From: Streptomyces sp. NBC_00223
GTDB lineage: Bacteria > Actinomycetota > Actinomycetes > Streptomycetales > Streptomycetaceae
Assembly: GCF_036199905.1 (NCBI RefSeq)
Contig: NZ_CP108109.1
Location: forward strand, 620,001 to 684,000
Length of the DNA stretch: 64,000 nt
Direction: 5' to 3'
Within the stretch, counting starts at the first letter, position 1. Each line of letters starts with the position of its first letter. The translations under genes and the position numbers were made by a program. Below, one piece after another: positions 1 to 9,183 of this stretch. The notes beneath the pieces were generated by a model, which ran no database searches, had not been told where the DNA came from, and saw only the letters and a list, made by a program, of their open reading frames with translations.

Positions 1-809
<809 letters not shown>

Positions 810-835
810 GACCGTCTCCCGGTGTCGGATGCGGG

Positions 836-872
836 CTGTCGGACGGGATGTCCGACAGCGAAGTCTGCGAAG
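836..872. promoter_or_regulatory. Inverted repeat plus GCGAAG direct repeat upstream of aceA
   Basis: CTGTCGGA (836-843) and TCCGACAG (851-858) form a perfect 8-bp inverted repeat with a 7-nt spacer. It abuts two copies of GCGAAG at 858-863 and 867-872. It lies 27-63 bp upstream of the aceA start, in the 354-bp divergent region. The GCGAA element recurs near the regulator start (1110-1126). It could be an operator or a leader hairpin; which protein binds is inference. Confidence 0.45.
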
Positions 873-1109
873 GGGGTTCACGCTGCGGTGGGTGCGCGGC
901 CCGCCGTGCCGCTCCCGGTGCGTGAGGCGGGGTACGGCCACGGGCTGTCCGGCCGGAGATGCCGGGGTGTCCGACGTCAGGGCGGAAATCGTGCCCGGTC
1001 TCCGGTCCGGCCGCCGGGGCTCCGGCGGGCCGCACGACGACTGTGACAGTGGCACTGAGTGCCAGCAAGTGTGTCCGTCTGCCAACTTCTGCGAGTCTTC
1101 CGGCGACAA

Positions 1110-1156
1110 TTCGCCAAGGTTGCGAAGCTTCCGTTCCGCCCGATCCGGCTTAGGCT
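1110..1156 (+). promoter_or_regulatory. Putative operator and leaderless promoter of the ScfR-type regulator
   Basis: TTCGC (1110-1114) and GCGAA (1122-1126) form an inverted repeat with a 7-nt spacer. It lies just before a possible -35 TTCCGT (1129-1134), a 16-nt spacer and a -10 TAGGCT (1151-1156). The GTG at 1164 falls 7 nt after the -10 box, where transcription would start, so the mRNA is probably leaderless. The GCGAA half-sites match those in front of aceA, which suggests one regulator acts on both promoters. Confidence 0.45.
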
Positions 1157-1163
1157 GTGCGGC

Positions 1164-2672
1164 GTGAGCGGGACAGCGGGCAGGGCGGGCAGGGCCGTGG
1201 GCTCCGCGGGCCGGGCGGCGGGCGGCGCGGGCCGGGCGGCGGGCGGCGCGGGCCGGGCGGCGGGTAAGGCGACGGGCAAGACGTACGCCGGCGGGCGGCT
1301 GCGCCGGTTGCGCGAGGAACGGCGGCTCAGCCAGGCCGAGTTGGCCCGGATGCTGGCCATCTCGCCCAGCTACCTCAACCAGATGGAACACGACTCGCGG
1401 CCGCTGACCGTGCCCGTACTGCTCCGGCTGACCGAGGTGTTCGGCGTGGACGCGGGCTTCTTCTCCGAGCGCGACACCAGCCGGGTGCTGGCCGATCTGC
1501 GCGAGGCGCTGGCCGACGAGATCGCCGCCGCCCGGGTCTCGCCGTCCGATCTGTCGGACCTCGCCTCCCGGCTGCCCGCCGTCGCGGCCGTCCTGCTGGA
1601 CCTGGGCCGCCGCAATCTGGCGCTGACCGAACAGCTCGCGGAGAGCGACGAGCAGCGCGGCACCGGGCTCCCGGGCGGGCCGCGCTCCCCGCACGAGGAG
1701 ATCCGGGAGTTCTTCTACCGGCGGCAGAACTACCTGCACGACGCCGACACCGCCGCCGAGGAGCTGGCCGCCGGGATCGGGCTCCGCCGCGGCGAGGCGC
1801 TGCGGGCGCTGGCCGTCCGCCTCGACGAGCGGCACGGCGTACGGGTGGCCGCCGACTCCGACCGGCTGCACCACTACGACCCGGCCACCCGGATGCTGCA
1901 CCTGTCCAACCGGCTGAGCCCGGGCCAGCAGGCGTTCCGGATGGCCACCCAGCTCGCCCTGCTCGAATACGGCGACGAGCTGTCCCGGACCGCCTCCCAG
2001 GACTACGAGGAGGGCTCGCCGACCTGGTCACTGGCCCGGATCGGCGTCGCCAACTACTTCGCTGCCGCGCTGATCCTGCCCTACAGCACCTTCCACACCG
2101 CCGCGGAGGAGCTGCGGTACGACATCGGGCGGCTCACCGACCGTTTCGGCATGGGCTACGAGACCGTCTGCCACCGGCTGAGCACCCTTCAGCGGCCGCG
2201 GCTGCGCGGAGTGCCGTTCTCCTTCGTCCGGGTCGACCGCGCGGGCAACATGTCCAAGCGGCAGTCCGCCACCGACTTCCACTTCTCGCGGGCCGGCGGC
2301 ACCTGCCCGCTGTGGAACGTCTACGAGGCGTTCGCCGCGCCCGGCCGTATCCACGTCCAGGTGGCGGCCATGCCGGACGGGCAGCGCTATCTGTGGACCG
2401 CCCGTACGGTCACCCGGCACCGCGGCGGCTGGGGCGAGCCGGGCAAGACCTTCGCCATCGGGCTCGGCTGCGAGATCCGGCACGCGTCCCGGCTGGTGTA
2501 CTCCGACGGGCTCGACCTGGGCAACGCCGCCGCGGCGACGCCGATCGGCATGGGCTGCCGTATCTGCGAACGTCTGGACTGTCCGCAGCGGGCCGTGCCG
2601 CCGCTGGGGCGGACGCTGGCGATCGACGAGAACAGCACGACGTTCGTGCCGTATCCGTCGGAGGAGGCGTGA
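1164..2672 (+). CDS. ScfR/RamB-type XRE-family transcriptional regulator
   Basis: A DNA-binding regulator of about 502 residues. After a low-complexity Gly/Ala/Arg N-terminus, encoded by near-identical GGGCCGGGCGGCGGGCGGCG units, comes an XRE helix-turn-helix ([32 protein letters not shown], written here only as a landmark: [20 protein letters not shown]). A central region resembling the IrrE/M78 peptidase fold lacks an HEXXH motif. The C-terminal short-chain-fatty-acid regulator domain has conserved cysteines around GLGCEIRHA and [16 protein letters not shown]. This matches corynebacterial and mycobacterial RamB, which controls glyoxylate-cycle genes. The GTG at 1164 is chosen because a -10-like TAGGCT lies 7 nt upstream; an in-frame ATG at 1059 would add an atypical Cys-rich extension. 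Divergent position next to aceA supports a role in acetate or C2 metabolism. Confidence 0.85.
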   Translation: MSGTAGRAGRAVGSAGRAAGGAGRAAGGAGRAAGKATGKTYAGGRLRRLREERRLSQAELARMLAISPSYLNQMEHDSRPLTVPVLLRLTEVFGVDAGFFSERDTSRVLADLREALADEIAAARVSPSDLSDLASRLPAVAAVLLDLGRRNLALTEQLAESDEQRGTGLPGGPRSPHEEIREFFYRRQNYLHDADTAAEELAAGIGLRRGEALRALAVRLDERHGVRVAADSDRLHHYDPATRMLHLSNRLSPGQQAFRMATQLALLEYGDELSRTASQDYEEGSPTWSLARIGVANYFAAALILPYSTFHTAAEELRYDIGRLTDRFGMGYETVCHRLSTLQRPRLRGVPFSFVRVDRAGNMSKRQSATDFHFSRAGGTCPLWNVYEAFAAPGRIHVQVAAMPDGQRYLWTARTVTRHRGGWGEPGKTFAIGLGCEIRHASRLVYSDGLDLGNAAAATPIGMGCRICERLDCPQRAVPPLGRTLAIDENSTTFVPYPSEEA

Positions 2673-3003
2673 GGGGGGTACGGGTGCGCCGGCCGCTCGG
2701 GCCGGCGGGGGCGGGCGCGGCTTGGGGCGGGGCGGGGTGGGGTGGGGTGGGCGGCCGGGCTTGGGGCGAGGCGGGGTGAGCGGCGGGCTTGGGGCGGGCG
2801 GCGGCTCGGCTCGGCTCGGCTCGGCTCGGGGACGAGTTTGGGACAGTCTTCGCCCGCGGGTCGAGGCCCCCTTCCCTCACCACGGAGGGCGAGCTAGCGT
2901 GACGGAAGGTTAATTGCCCCGAGCATCTACTGCATCCGGCAATGACCTCGTGCGTCTCATCCGCACCTCCGGAACGTCCGTATCTCCGGAAAGAGAGCCC
3001 ACC
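2673..3003. other. Intergenic region: G-rich tract and (GGCTC)5 repeat
   Basis: No gene is seen in this 331-bp stretch. It holds a run of G4/G5 tracts at about 2704-2752 (GGGGCGGGGCGGGGTGGGG type, able to form a G-quadruplex), five perfect copies of GGCTC at 2803-2827, and the leader of the P450. The probable ribosome binding site GGAAAGAGAG lies just before the ATG at 3004. I did not recognise a convincing sigma-70 promoter. Confidence 0.6.
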
Positions 3004-4206
3004 ATGGCCGCAACCGGACAGCAGACCGCTCTCACCGCCCCCGCGCCGCGCGGTGCCTGCCCCTTCGCCCCGCCGCCCGCCTATCAACAGGCCCGCGACG
3101 AGCCCGCCTTGAGCCGTGTCTCCCTGTGGGACGACTCCTCGGCGTGGCTGATCACCCGGCACCAGGACGTCAGGGCGGTGCTGCGCGACGCGCGGTTCAG
3201 CGCGGACGCCGCCCGGCCCGGCTTCCCGTTCCTCAGCGCCGGCCGCAAAGTGCTGGCCAACGACCGGCCCACGTTCATCCGCATGGACGACCCCGAACAC
3301 GCCACGCTGCGGCGGATGCTGACCGCCGACTTCATGGTGAAGAAGATCGAGGCGTTACGGCCTCAGGTCCAGGGCGTCGCGGACGAGTTGCTGGACCGCA
3401 TGACCGACGGGCGTGAACGGGCGGACCTGGTCGGCGACTTCGCCCTCCCGCTGCCGTCGATCGTGATCTGCCTGCTGCTCGGCGTGCCCTACGAGGAGCA
3501 CGCCTTCTTCCAGGAGTGCAGCCGGGTGATGCTGCGCACCGACGCGGACCCGGGGGAGGTCGAGACCGCGCAGGCCAGGCTCATCGACTACCTCGGGCGG
3601 CTGACCCACGCCAAGCGTTCCGCGCCCGACGACGGCATCCTCAGCAGGCTCGCCCACGACACCGAACTGACGGACGATCAAATTGCCTCCATGGGACGGC
3701 TGTTGCTGGTCGCGGGGCACGAGACCACGGCCAATATGACGGCGCTGTCCGTACTCGCGCTGCTCGGCCGCCCCGACCAGCTCGACCGTCTGCGGCACGC
3801 CGACACCGAGCAACTCCGCGTCGCGGTGGAGGAGTTGCTGCGCTACCTCAGCGTCGTGCACAGCGGGCTCGCCCGGGTGGCGACCGAGGACGTCACGATC
3901 GGCGGGACCGTCGTACGGGCCGGGGAGGGCGTGCTGTGCATGCTCGGCACCGCCAACTGGGACGAGGACGCGTTTCCCGGCGGCGCCGACCTCGACGTCT
4001 CGCGCGACGCGCGCCGGCATGTCGCCTTCGGCTTCGGCGTCCACCAGTGCCTCGGGCAGCCGCTGGCCCGGGTGGAGCTCCAGGTCGCGCTCGCCACGCT
4101 GCTGCGCCGGCTGCCGGACCTGCGGCTCGACGTGCCGTTCGAGGAGATCCGCTTCCGGCACGAGATGGCCGTCTACGGCGTGCACGCGCTGCCCGTCGCC
4201 TGGTGA
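3004..4206 (+). CDS. Cytochrome P450 monooxygenase
   Basis: Soluble bacterial P450 of 400 residues, the usual size for actinomycete secondary-metabolism and xenobiotic P450s. Visible motifs are the I-helix AGHETTANM (Glu240, Thr241), the K-helix ExxR in EELLRYL, and the heme loop FGFGVHQCLGQ with the axial Cys349. The start at 3004 is preceded by GGAAAGAG. A [3Fe-4S] ferredoxin follows after 26 bp and should be its electron donor. Codon 118 (3355-3357) is TTA, the rare leucine codon read by the bldA tRNA in Streptomyces, so translation may be tied to development. The substrate cannot be told from sequence; it may or may not tailor the lipid made by the 12-36 kb operon. Confidence 0.93.
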   Translation: MAATGQQTALTAPAPRGACPFAPPPAYQQARDEPALSRVSLWDDSSAWLITRHQDVRAVLRDARFSADAARPGFPFLSAGRKVLANDRPTFIRMDDPEHATLRRMLTADFMVKKIEALRPQVQGVADELLDRMTDGRERADLVGDFALPLPSIVICLLLGVPYEEHAFFQECSRVMLRTDADPGEVETAQARLIDYLGRLTHAKRSAPDDGILSRLAHDTELTDDQIASMGRLLLVAGHETTANMTALSVLALLGRPDQLDRLRHADTEQLRVAVEELLRYLSVVHSGLARVATEDVTIGGTVVRAGEGVLCMLGTANWDEDAFPGGADLDVSRDARRHVAFGFGVHQCLGQPLARVELQVALATLLRRLPDLRLDVPFEEIRFRHEMAVYGVHALPVAW

Positions 4207-4232
4207 CGAGCCCACGACAAGGGAGGGTCGAG

Positions 4233-4430
4233 ATGCGAGTCCATGTCGATCAGGAGAAGTGCTGTGGGTCGGGGCTGTGCGTGCTGACGGCGCCGGGCGT
4301 GTTCGACCAGCGTGACGAGGACGGGATCGTCCTCCTGCTCGCTCCCGAGCCGCCGGAGCCCATCCGCCCCGACGTCCGCGAGGCGTCAACGGTCTGCCCC
4401 TCGGGCGCGATCACCGTCACCGAGCGCTAA
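4233..4430 (+). CDS. [3Fe-4S] ferredoxin, P450 partner
   Basis: A 65-residue ferredoxin starting MRVHVDQEKC. The cluster ligands are in CCGSGLC and the C-terminal CPSGAI motif; the residue where a fourth cysteine would sit in [4Fe-4S] proteins is not a cysteine, which is typical of actinomycete P450 ferredoxins. A GGGAGGG ribosome binding site lies 6 nt before the ATG. It sits 26 bp downstream of the P450 on the same strand, so the two are almost certainly co-transcribed and form an electron-transfer pair. No ferredoxin reductase is present nearby. Confidence 0.92.
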   Translation: MRVHVDQEKCCGSGLCVLTAPGVFDQRDEDGIVLLLAPEPPEPIRPDVREASTVCPSGAITVTER

Positions 4431-4439
4431 GCCCCTCCG

Positions 4440-5440
4440 GGGCGGGCATCACGGCCGGTCCGCCACCCCGGCGGACAGGGTGTGCGGCAACCGGGCGGGC
4501 CCTTGCGACCCCCGGACCACACCGTCCCACGTCCCGCCGCGGCGGCGGGCATGGGTGCGCGGCCGCCCACGCGGGCCTGGGGACATCGCCCGAACCTCGG
4601 CCTCCGGCCATCCCGGAGGCCGAGGACCAACCGGCCCCCGGCGGGGCCAACCACCGGGCCAGCCCGGTACGGCACCGCCGGAGCAAGGGATGCGCCGACC
4701 CGCGCGCGGACCCTGCGACCCGGGGCCGCCCCCGCACGGCACCGCCGAACCACACCGTCCCGCCTCCCACCGCCGCACCGGACAAGGTGTGCGGCGACCC
4801 CACCCTGCACGCCGAACGCTTCGCGCGGAGCCCCGGCCCGCGCCTCCGGCCTCCGGCGGGGCCGACTACCGGGCCGGCCCCGCACGGCACCGCCGGGCTG
4901 CGCCATCCCGCGTCCCACCGCTGCGGACAAGGGTGTGCGGCAACCCCACCCGGCACGCAGACTCTTCGGGCGGAGCCCCACCCGCGCCTCCGGCCTCCGG
5001 CGGGGCCGACCACCGGGCCGGGCCCGTACGGCACCGCCGGGCTGCGCCATCCCGCCTCCCGCCGCTGCGGCGGACAAGGGTGTGCGGCAGCCCCACCCGG
5101 CACGCAAACTCTTCGGGCAGAGCCCCACCCGCGCCTCCGGCCTCCGGCCGGGCCGACCACCGGGTCGGGCCCGCACGGCACCGCCGGGCTGCGCCATCCC
5201 GCGTCCCACCGCTGCGGCGGACTAGAGGTGCCCGCCGACCCCCACCGGCGGCTCCCGGTCATCCCCGAGGCCGGGAACGGCGCGGCCCGCCCGGGCAGGG
5301 CCACCGCCGGGGCGGGCCGCGCCGTTCCGCGATCCGCCGCCGCGGCGCCAAGGCGGGCGTCGGCACGGCGCCACACGCGGACCCTCGGGGCGGAGCTCCG
5401 CCCGCCCCCCGGCCTCCGGCCGGCAGCGCCGGGGTGGTGG
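4440..5440. repeat. Degenerate ~147-bp tandem repeat array
   Basis: The stretch between the ferredoxin and the glycosidase has no convincing gene. It is built from diverged tandem units. The landmark GTGTGCGGC occurs at 4480, 4787, 4933 and 5080. The landmark CGCCTCCGGCCTCCGGC occurs at 4841, 4985 and 5132. Weaker copies appear near 5227 and 5372. Spacings of 144-147 bp include changes that are not multiples of three, which argues against a repeat protein. The three central units (about 4787-5225) are the best conserved. The function is unknown. Confidence 0.75.
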
Positions 5441-5446
5441 GGAGGA

Positions 5447-5489
5447 TTGACGTGGGGGTGGGGGGTCTGGCTTCATGGGAGCGCTCCCA
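5447..5489 (+). promoter_or_regulatory. CebR-type operator and candidate promoter of the GH26 gene
   Basis: The 14-bp perfect palindrome TGGGAGCGCTCCCA at 5476-5489 is the known binding site of the LacI-family cellulose/cello-oligosaccharide regulator CebR (CelR) in Streptomyces and Thermobifida. A TTGACG -35-like element at 5447-5452 lies about 18 bp upstream of the operator edge, so the operator would cover the -10/start region. Binding by CebR and induction by oligosaccharides are inferred from the exact motif match. Confidence 0.85.
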
Positions 5490-5558
5490 TTCCGTTCAAC
5501 GCCGACGGCGCGCCCCCGCGCCCAGGCCCCTCGCCCCACCGAGCTAGGAGTGAGCGCC

Positions 5559-7331
5559 TTGGCCTCGCACGCCCGCCGTACGGCTCACGCCGTACACCTT
5601 CTCCTCGCCGGCGCGCTTCTCGCGTCGGCCGTCGTCGCCGCCGGCCCCGGCCGCGCGCACGCCGACACCGCGCCACCGCCGGCCTCCGGCGCCACCGTCT
5701 ACCAGGCCGAGGACGGCACGCTGCACGGCGTCGTCGTCGCCACCGACGAGCCCGGCTACCAGGGCACCGGCTACGTGGAGGGCTTCGACGACGGCGCGGA
5801 CAGCGTCACGATCTCCGTGCCGAACAGCCCCGGCGGCCTCTTCGCCCTCTCGGTCCGCTACCGCTCCCCCTTCGGCGAGAAGAAAGCCTCGCTGCTGGTC
5901 AACGGCAGCGGCATCGGCGAGGTCGACCTCCCCGGCACCGACAGCGGATTCGCCGACGCGCAAGCGGGCAAAGTGCTGCTGACCGCCGGCGCCAACACCG
6001 TGACCGTACAGAGCGACTGGGGCTGGTACGGGATCGACTCGATCTCGCTCGCCCCCGTACCGCCGCGCGCGCCGCACGCCGTGACGGGCGCGCTGACCGA
6101 CCCGCGGGCGACCCCGCAGGCCCGCTCCCTGATGAGCTATCTGACCTCCCAGTACGGCCGGAACCTGCTCAGCGGCCAGCAGGACAGCGCCAGCGAACAG
6201 GCCGTGGAGGGCATCACCGGCCGGGCCCCGGCGATCGAGGGCCTTGACCTGATGGACTACTCGCCCAGCCGGGTCGAGCGCGGCACCAACTCTCAGGAGA
6301 TCGAGAACGCGCTCGCCTGGAACGCGCGCGGCGGCATCGTCAGCCTCGTCTGGCACTGGAACGCGCCGACCGATCTGATCGACCAGCCGGGCAAGGAGTG
6401 GTGGCGCGGCTTCTACACCGACGCCACCACCTTCGACGTGGCGGCCGCGCTGGCCGACCCCACGTCCGCCGACTACCAGCTGCTGCTGCGGGACATCGAC
6501 GCCATCGCCGTCCAGCTCGGTCGGCTCCAGGACGCGGGCGTGCCCGTGCTGTGGCGGCCGCTGCACGAGGCCGAGGGCGGCTGGTTCTGGTGGGGTGCCA
6601 AGGGCGCGGGCCCGGCCAAGGCGCTGTACCGGCTGATGTACGACCGGCTCACCAACGTCCACCACCTGCACAATCTGATCTGGGTGTGGAACTCGGTGGA
6701 CCCGGCCTGGTACCCCGGTGACGACGTGGTCGACATCGTCAGCGCGGACTCGTACCCGGCGGCCGGCGACCACGGCCCGGTCGCGCTGACCTACGACCGG
6801 CTGCTCTCGCTCGGCAACGACACCAAGCCCGCCGCGCTCGCCGAGGTCGGCAGCGTCCCCGACCCGGAGCTGACCCGCGCCTACCAGGCCGACTGGTCGT
6901 ACTTCGTCACCTGGTCGGGGGACTACGTCACCGACGGGACCAGCAACTCGGCCGGCTTCCTGCGGCGGGTGTACAACGACGACCAGGTGATCACCCTGGA
7001 CGAACTCGGCGACTTCACCCACGACGGCGGCTGCCGGGCCGACTTCCAGGTGCTCAGCCGCTGGTCGGGCAACTATCTGGCGCAGGTGACCGTGCACAAC
7101 ACCGGCTCGAAGCCGATCCGGAACTGGCAGGTCGGCTGGCGGCTGCGGCCCGGCTCCGACGTCACGCAGTCGTGGAACGCGTCCTTCGCCACCACCGGCG
7201 GCTCGGTCCGGGCCACGGCCGAGTCCTGGAACGGCACTCTCGACCCGGGGGCGACCGCCGTCTTCGGCTACCTCGGTACGGACCCGGGTTCGGGCTCCGC
7301 GCTCCCTGCCCCCAGCTGCAGCGCGGCCTGA
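5559..7331 (+). CDS. Secreted GH26 endo-beta-mannanase-type glycosidase with two CBMs
   Basis: Exported modular glycosidase of about 590 residues. The order is: signal peptide (Arg-rich start, hydrophobic LLLAGALLASAVVAA, Ala-rich cleavage near AHADT); a CBM6/35-like beta-sandwich at about 45-175 (VYQAEDGTLHG ... YGIDSISLAP); a GH26 catalytic barrel at about 195-470; and a CBM2-like domain at about 490-590 (NYLAQVTVHN, RNWQVGW). In the barrel, WRPLHE carries the probable acid/base Glu337 and ALAEVG the nucleophile Glu429. GH26 enzymes mainly cut beta-1,4-mannan. I chose TTG at 5559 because AGGAG ends 8 nt upstream; the GTG at 5550 overlaps that site. The CebR box at 5476 implies repression relieved by cello- or manno-oligosaccharides. 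Confidence 0.9.
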   Translation: MASHARRTAHAVHLLLAGALLASAVVAAGPGRAHADTAPPPASGATVYQAEDGTLHGVVVATDEPGYQGTGYVEGFDDGADSVTISVPNSPGGLFALSVRYRSPFGEKKASLLVNGSGIGEVDLPGTDSGFADAQAGKVLLTAGANTVTVQSDWGWYGIDSISLAPVPPRAPHAVTGALTDPRATPQARSLMSYLTSQYGRNLLSGQQDSASEQAVEGITGRAPAIEGLDLMDYSPSRVERGTNSQEIENALAWNARGGIVSLVWHWNAPTDLIDQPGKEWWRGFYTDATTFDVAAALADPTSADYQLLLRDIDAIAVQLGRLQDAGVPVLWRPLHEAEGGWFWWGAKGAGPAKALYRLMYDRLTNVHHLHNLIWVWNSVDPAWYPGDDVVDIVSADSYPAAGDHGPVALTYDRLLSLGNDTKPAALAEVGSVPDPELTRAYQADWSYFVTWSGDYVTDGTSNSAGFLRRVYNDDQVITLDELGDFTHDGGCRADFQVLSRWSGNYLAQVTVHNTGSKPIRNWQVGWRLRPGSDVTQSWNASFATTGGSVRATAESWNGTLDPGATAVFGYLGTDPGSGSALPAPSCSAA

Positions 7332-7341
7332 GGCCCACCCC

Positions 7342-7416
7342 GTCCCGCCGGTCCCACTCCCCCGGCGGGACGGCGGTGCCGCGGCGCCGGCCGACCCCCC
7401 TGGCGCCGCGGCACCG
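7342..7416 (+). terminator. Tandem hairpins after the GH26 gene
   Basis: Two perfect stems follow the stop codon. The first is 10 bp (7342-7351 with 7362-7371, 10-nt loop). The second is 15 bp (7374-7388 with 7402-7416, 13-nt loop). There is no U-tract, as is usual for actinomycete terminators. Confidence 0.75.
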
Positions 7417-7574
7417 TCGCCCGCGATCCCCGCGTGACGTTCCGGCCGTGATGTCCCGGCCGGAAACCGGCCGTGAACCCGTCCGGACCCGCCCGGCCCC
7501 CGAGGATTGCCCCGCGATCCCCCGGGCAGGCGAAGGACGCGTCACCACGATCGTCGGCCGAGGAGTGATCACCC

Positions 7575-8099
7575 GTGAACGAGGACACCTTCCACAACCC
7601 GGAAGCGCTGAGGCACGCGGTCGTCCATGACCGCGACGGGCGACTGATCGGCGGTGTGGCCGAGGTGTACGTCGAGGACTGGAGCCGCCGCCCCGAGTGG
7701 GTGGCCGTGCGCAAGGAGCCGCGCGTCGCCGGGGCGGCGTTCGTCCCGCTGGCGGGCGCGCACTACGACACCGACGGCAATCTGCGGATCGCCTTCACCC
7801 TGGAGCTGGTCGAGTCCGCGCCGCGGATGCACGCCGAGCAGCACCTCGGCCTCGACCAGGAGCAGCTGCTGTACGTCCACTACGGGCTCACGCCGCCGAG
7901 CGATGAGGCCTCCGGCGCCCCCGGGGTGGGCGAGGAGCGCCCGAAGGCCCCGGTGACCGGCCAGGAGGACGCGCTCAAGGACATCAAGGAGCTGGCCGAG
8001 GAGCCACCCGCGGGACCGGCCCGGCTGCGCAGGTTCGTACCGACCGACAGCGTCCACGCGACGGTGAGTTCGTCGGGCGTCCACGGCGAGAATCGCTGA
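7575..8099 (+). CDS. PRC-barrel domain protein
   Basis: A 174-residue cytoplasmic protein. The N-terminal ~95 residues (AVVHDRDGRLIGGVAEVYVEDWSRRPEWVAV region and the FVPLAGAHYDTDGNLRI strand set) resemble the PRC-barrel fold found in photosynthetic reaction-centre subunit H and in many small actinomycete proteins of unknown role. The C-terminal half is charged and probably disordered (EERPKAPVTGQEDALKDIKELAEE). The GTG at 7575 has AGGAG 9 nt upstream. It is monocistronic and convergent with the TetR gene across a repeat block. No specific function can be assigned. Confidence 0.75.
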   Translation: MNEDTFHNPEALRHAVVHDRDGRLIGGVAEVYVEDWSRRPEWVAVRKEPRVAGAAFVPLAGAHYDTDGNLRIAFTLELVESAPRMHAEQHLGLDQEQLLYVHYGLTPPSDEASGAPGVGEERPKAPVTGQEDALKDIKELAEEPPAGPARLRRFVPTDSVHATVSSSGVHGENR

Positions 8100-8114
8100 C
8101 CCGCCCTGACGGGC

Positions 8115-8522
8115 ACCCGCCGCGGGGGTTCGGTTGTGTGCCGGGCGCGGCCCGGCACAGGGCCGGTCGCGCACTTCTCCCCCAGGCTCCGCCCGGGGGC
8201 ACCCCCACCAGGCTCCGCCCGGGGGCACCCCCAGCGCCCCTGACGGGGCCCACCCGCCCCGGCGGCCTCGCGGGCCACCCCGCCGCAGGGGTTCGGTAGC
8301 TTGCCGGGCGCGGCCCCACGTCGGCTGATCGCGCAGTTCCTCCCCCAGGCTCCGCCCGGGGGCACCCCCAGCGCCCCTGACGGGGCCACCCGCCACGGGG
8401 GTTCGACTGCTTGCCGGGTACGGCCCGGCGTGGGTCGGTCGCGCAGTTCCTCCCCCAGGCTCCGCCCGGGGGCACCCCCACCAGGCTCCGCCCGGGGTAC
8501 CCCCAGCGCCCCTAGCGGGGCC
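8115..8522. repeat. Three copies of a ~120-140-bp intergenic repeat with hairpins
   Basis: The gap between the convergent PRC-barrel and TetR genes holds three units (about 8115-8252, 8275-8392 and 8386-8522). Each runs from a GGGGTTCG-like start through a CGCGCAGTTCCTCCCCCAGG-type block to GCGCCCCTGACGGGGC. CAGGCTCCGCCCGGGGGCAC is repeated inside units 1 and 3. The final GCCCC-TGAC-GGGGC can form a hairpin, so the array may serve as a bidirectional terminator. No gene is seen. Sequence of this style is common between Streptomyces genes, which I state from general knowledge and did not search. Confidence 0.7.
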
Positions 8523-8539
8523 CGCACGCCCAGCGGTCG

Positions 8540-9070
8540 TCACCTCGCCGCGTGCGAGCGGGCCGCGCCGACGGGCATGTGCCCCTCGTACGTGTGCAGC
8601 GCGACCTTGACATTGGCGAGCGTGCCCCAGGACATGAACTCGGTGACCACGCTCTCCGGCATGCCGGTCAGCTTCTCCACCAGGGTCCACAGGTCGCCCC
8701 ACCACTCCACGACCACCCGCCTTATCTCCTCGTCGGAGCTGGCGGCCACGTACAACTGCATCTGCATCAGCAGGAGTTCGCGGTCCTCGGCGAGCCGTTC
8801 GTAGGCCAGCCGCATCGCGTCGAGCGCGTCCTCGCCGACATGTCCCATGGCGGCCAGCTCGAACGCCTCGTGGGTGCGCTCGAAGCAGTGCATGCCGGCC
8901 GCGAGGAAGATGTCGCGTTTGCTCTGGTAGAGCCGGAAGAGATAGGGCTGGGAGACTCCGACCATGCGCGCTATGGCATCGGTCGAGGTGCCGTGCAGGC
9001 CGCGGCGGGAGAACTCCTTCAGCGCGGCCCTGACGACATCGGCGCGGCGTTCATCAGCGGTCTTCCTCAT
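8540..9070 (-). CDS. TetR-family transcriptional regulator
   Basis: A 176-residue repressor-type protein. The N-terminal helix-turn-helix runs through RRADVVRAALKEFSRRGLHG, STDAIARMVGVSQPYLFRLY and QSKRDIFLAA, a typical TetR signature. The rest is an all-helical ligand-binding region. The ATG at 9070 is preferred over one at 9085 because GAAGG lies 8-9 nt upstream of it. It lies downstream of an MFS exporter in the same orientation and probably controls it, a frequent arrangement. The ligand is unknown. Confidence 0.9.
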   Translation of the reverse strand: MRKTADERRADVVRAALKEFSRRGLHGTSTDAIARMVGVSQPYLFRLYQSKRDIFLAAGMHCFERTHEAFELAAMGHVGEDALDAMRLAYERLAEDRELLLMQMQLYVAASSDEEIRRVVVEWWGDLWTLVEKLTGMPESVVTEFMSWGTLANVKVALHTYEGHMPVGAARSHAAR

Positions 9071-9183
9071 ACTGCCAACCTTCACGGAGTCAGTGGCGCC
9101 GGCTCGCCGGCCGAGGAGACGCGTGGGGTCCCTCCGGTCAGACGCGGCTGGGAAAGAGACGGCTTGACGTGTCCGGGGCTCCC

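Noticed and set aside
4417..5376. Overlapping minus-strand frames of up to 319 codons in the 147-bp repeat array
   Set aside because: Unit lengths of 144-147 bp, with internal changes that are not multiples of three, break the frame between copies, and no start signal or known domain is present.
5550..5552. GTG at 5550 as start of the GH26 gene
   Set aside because: It overlaps the AGGAG ribosome binding site; TTG at 5559 has proper 8-nt spacing and still precedes the signal peptide.
8115..8522. CRISPR array or integron-like attachment sites
   Set aside because: Units are long, GC-rich, unequal in length and have no regular unique spacers; no cas or integrase gene is nearby.
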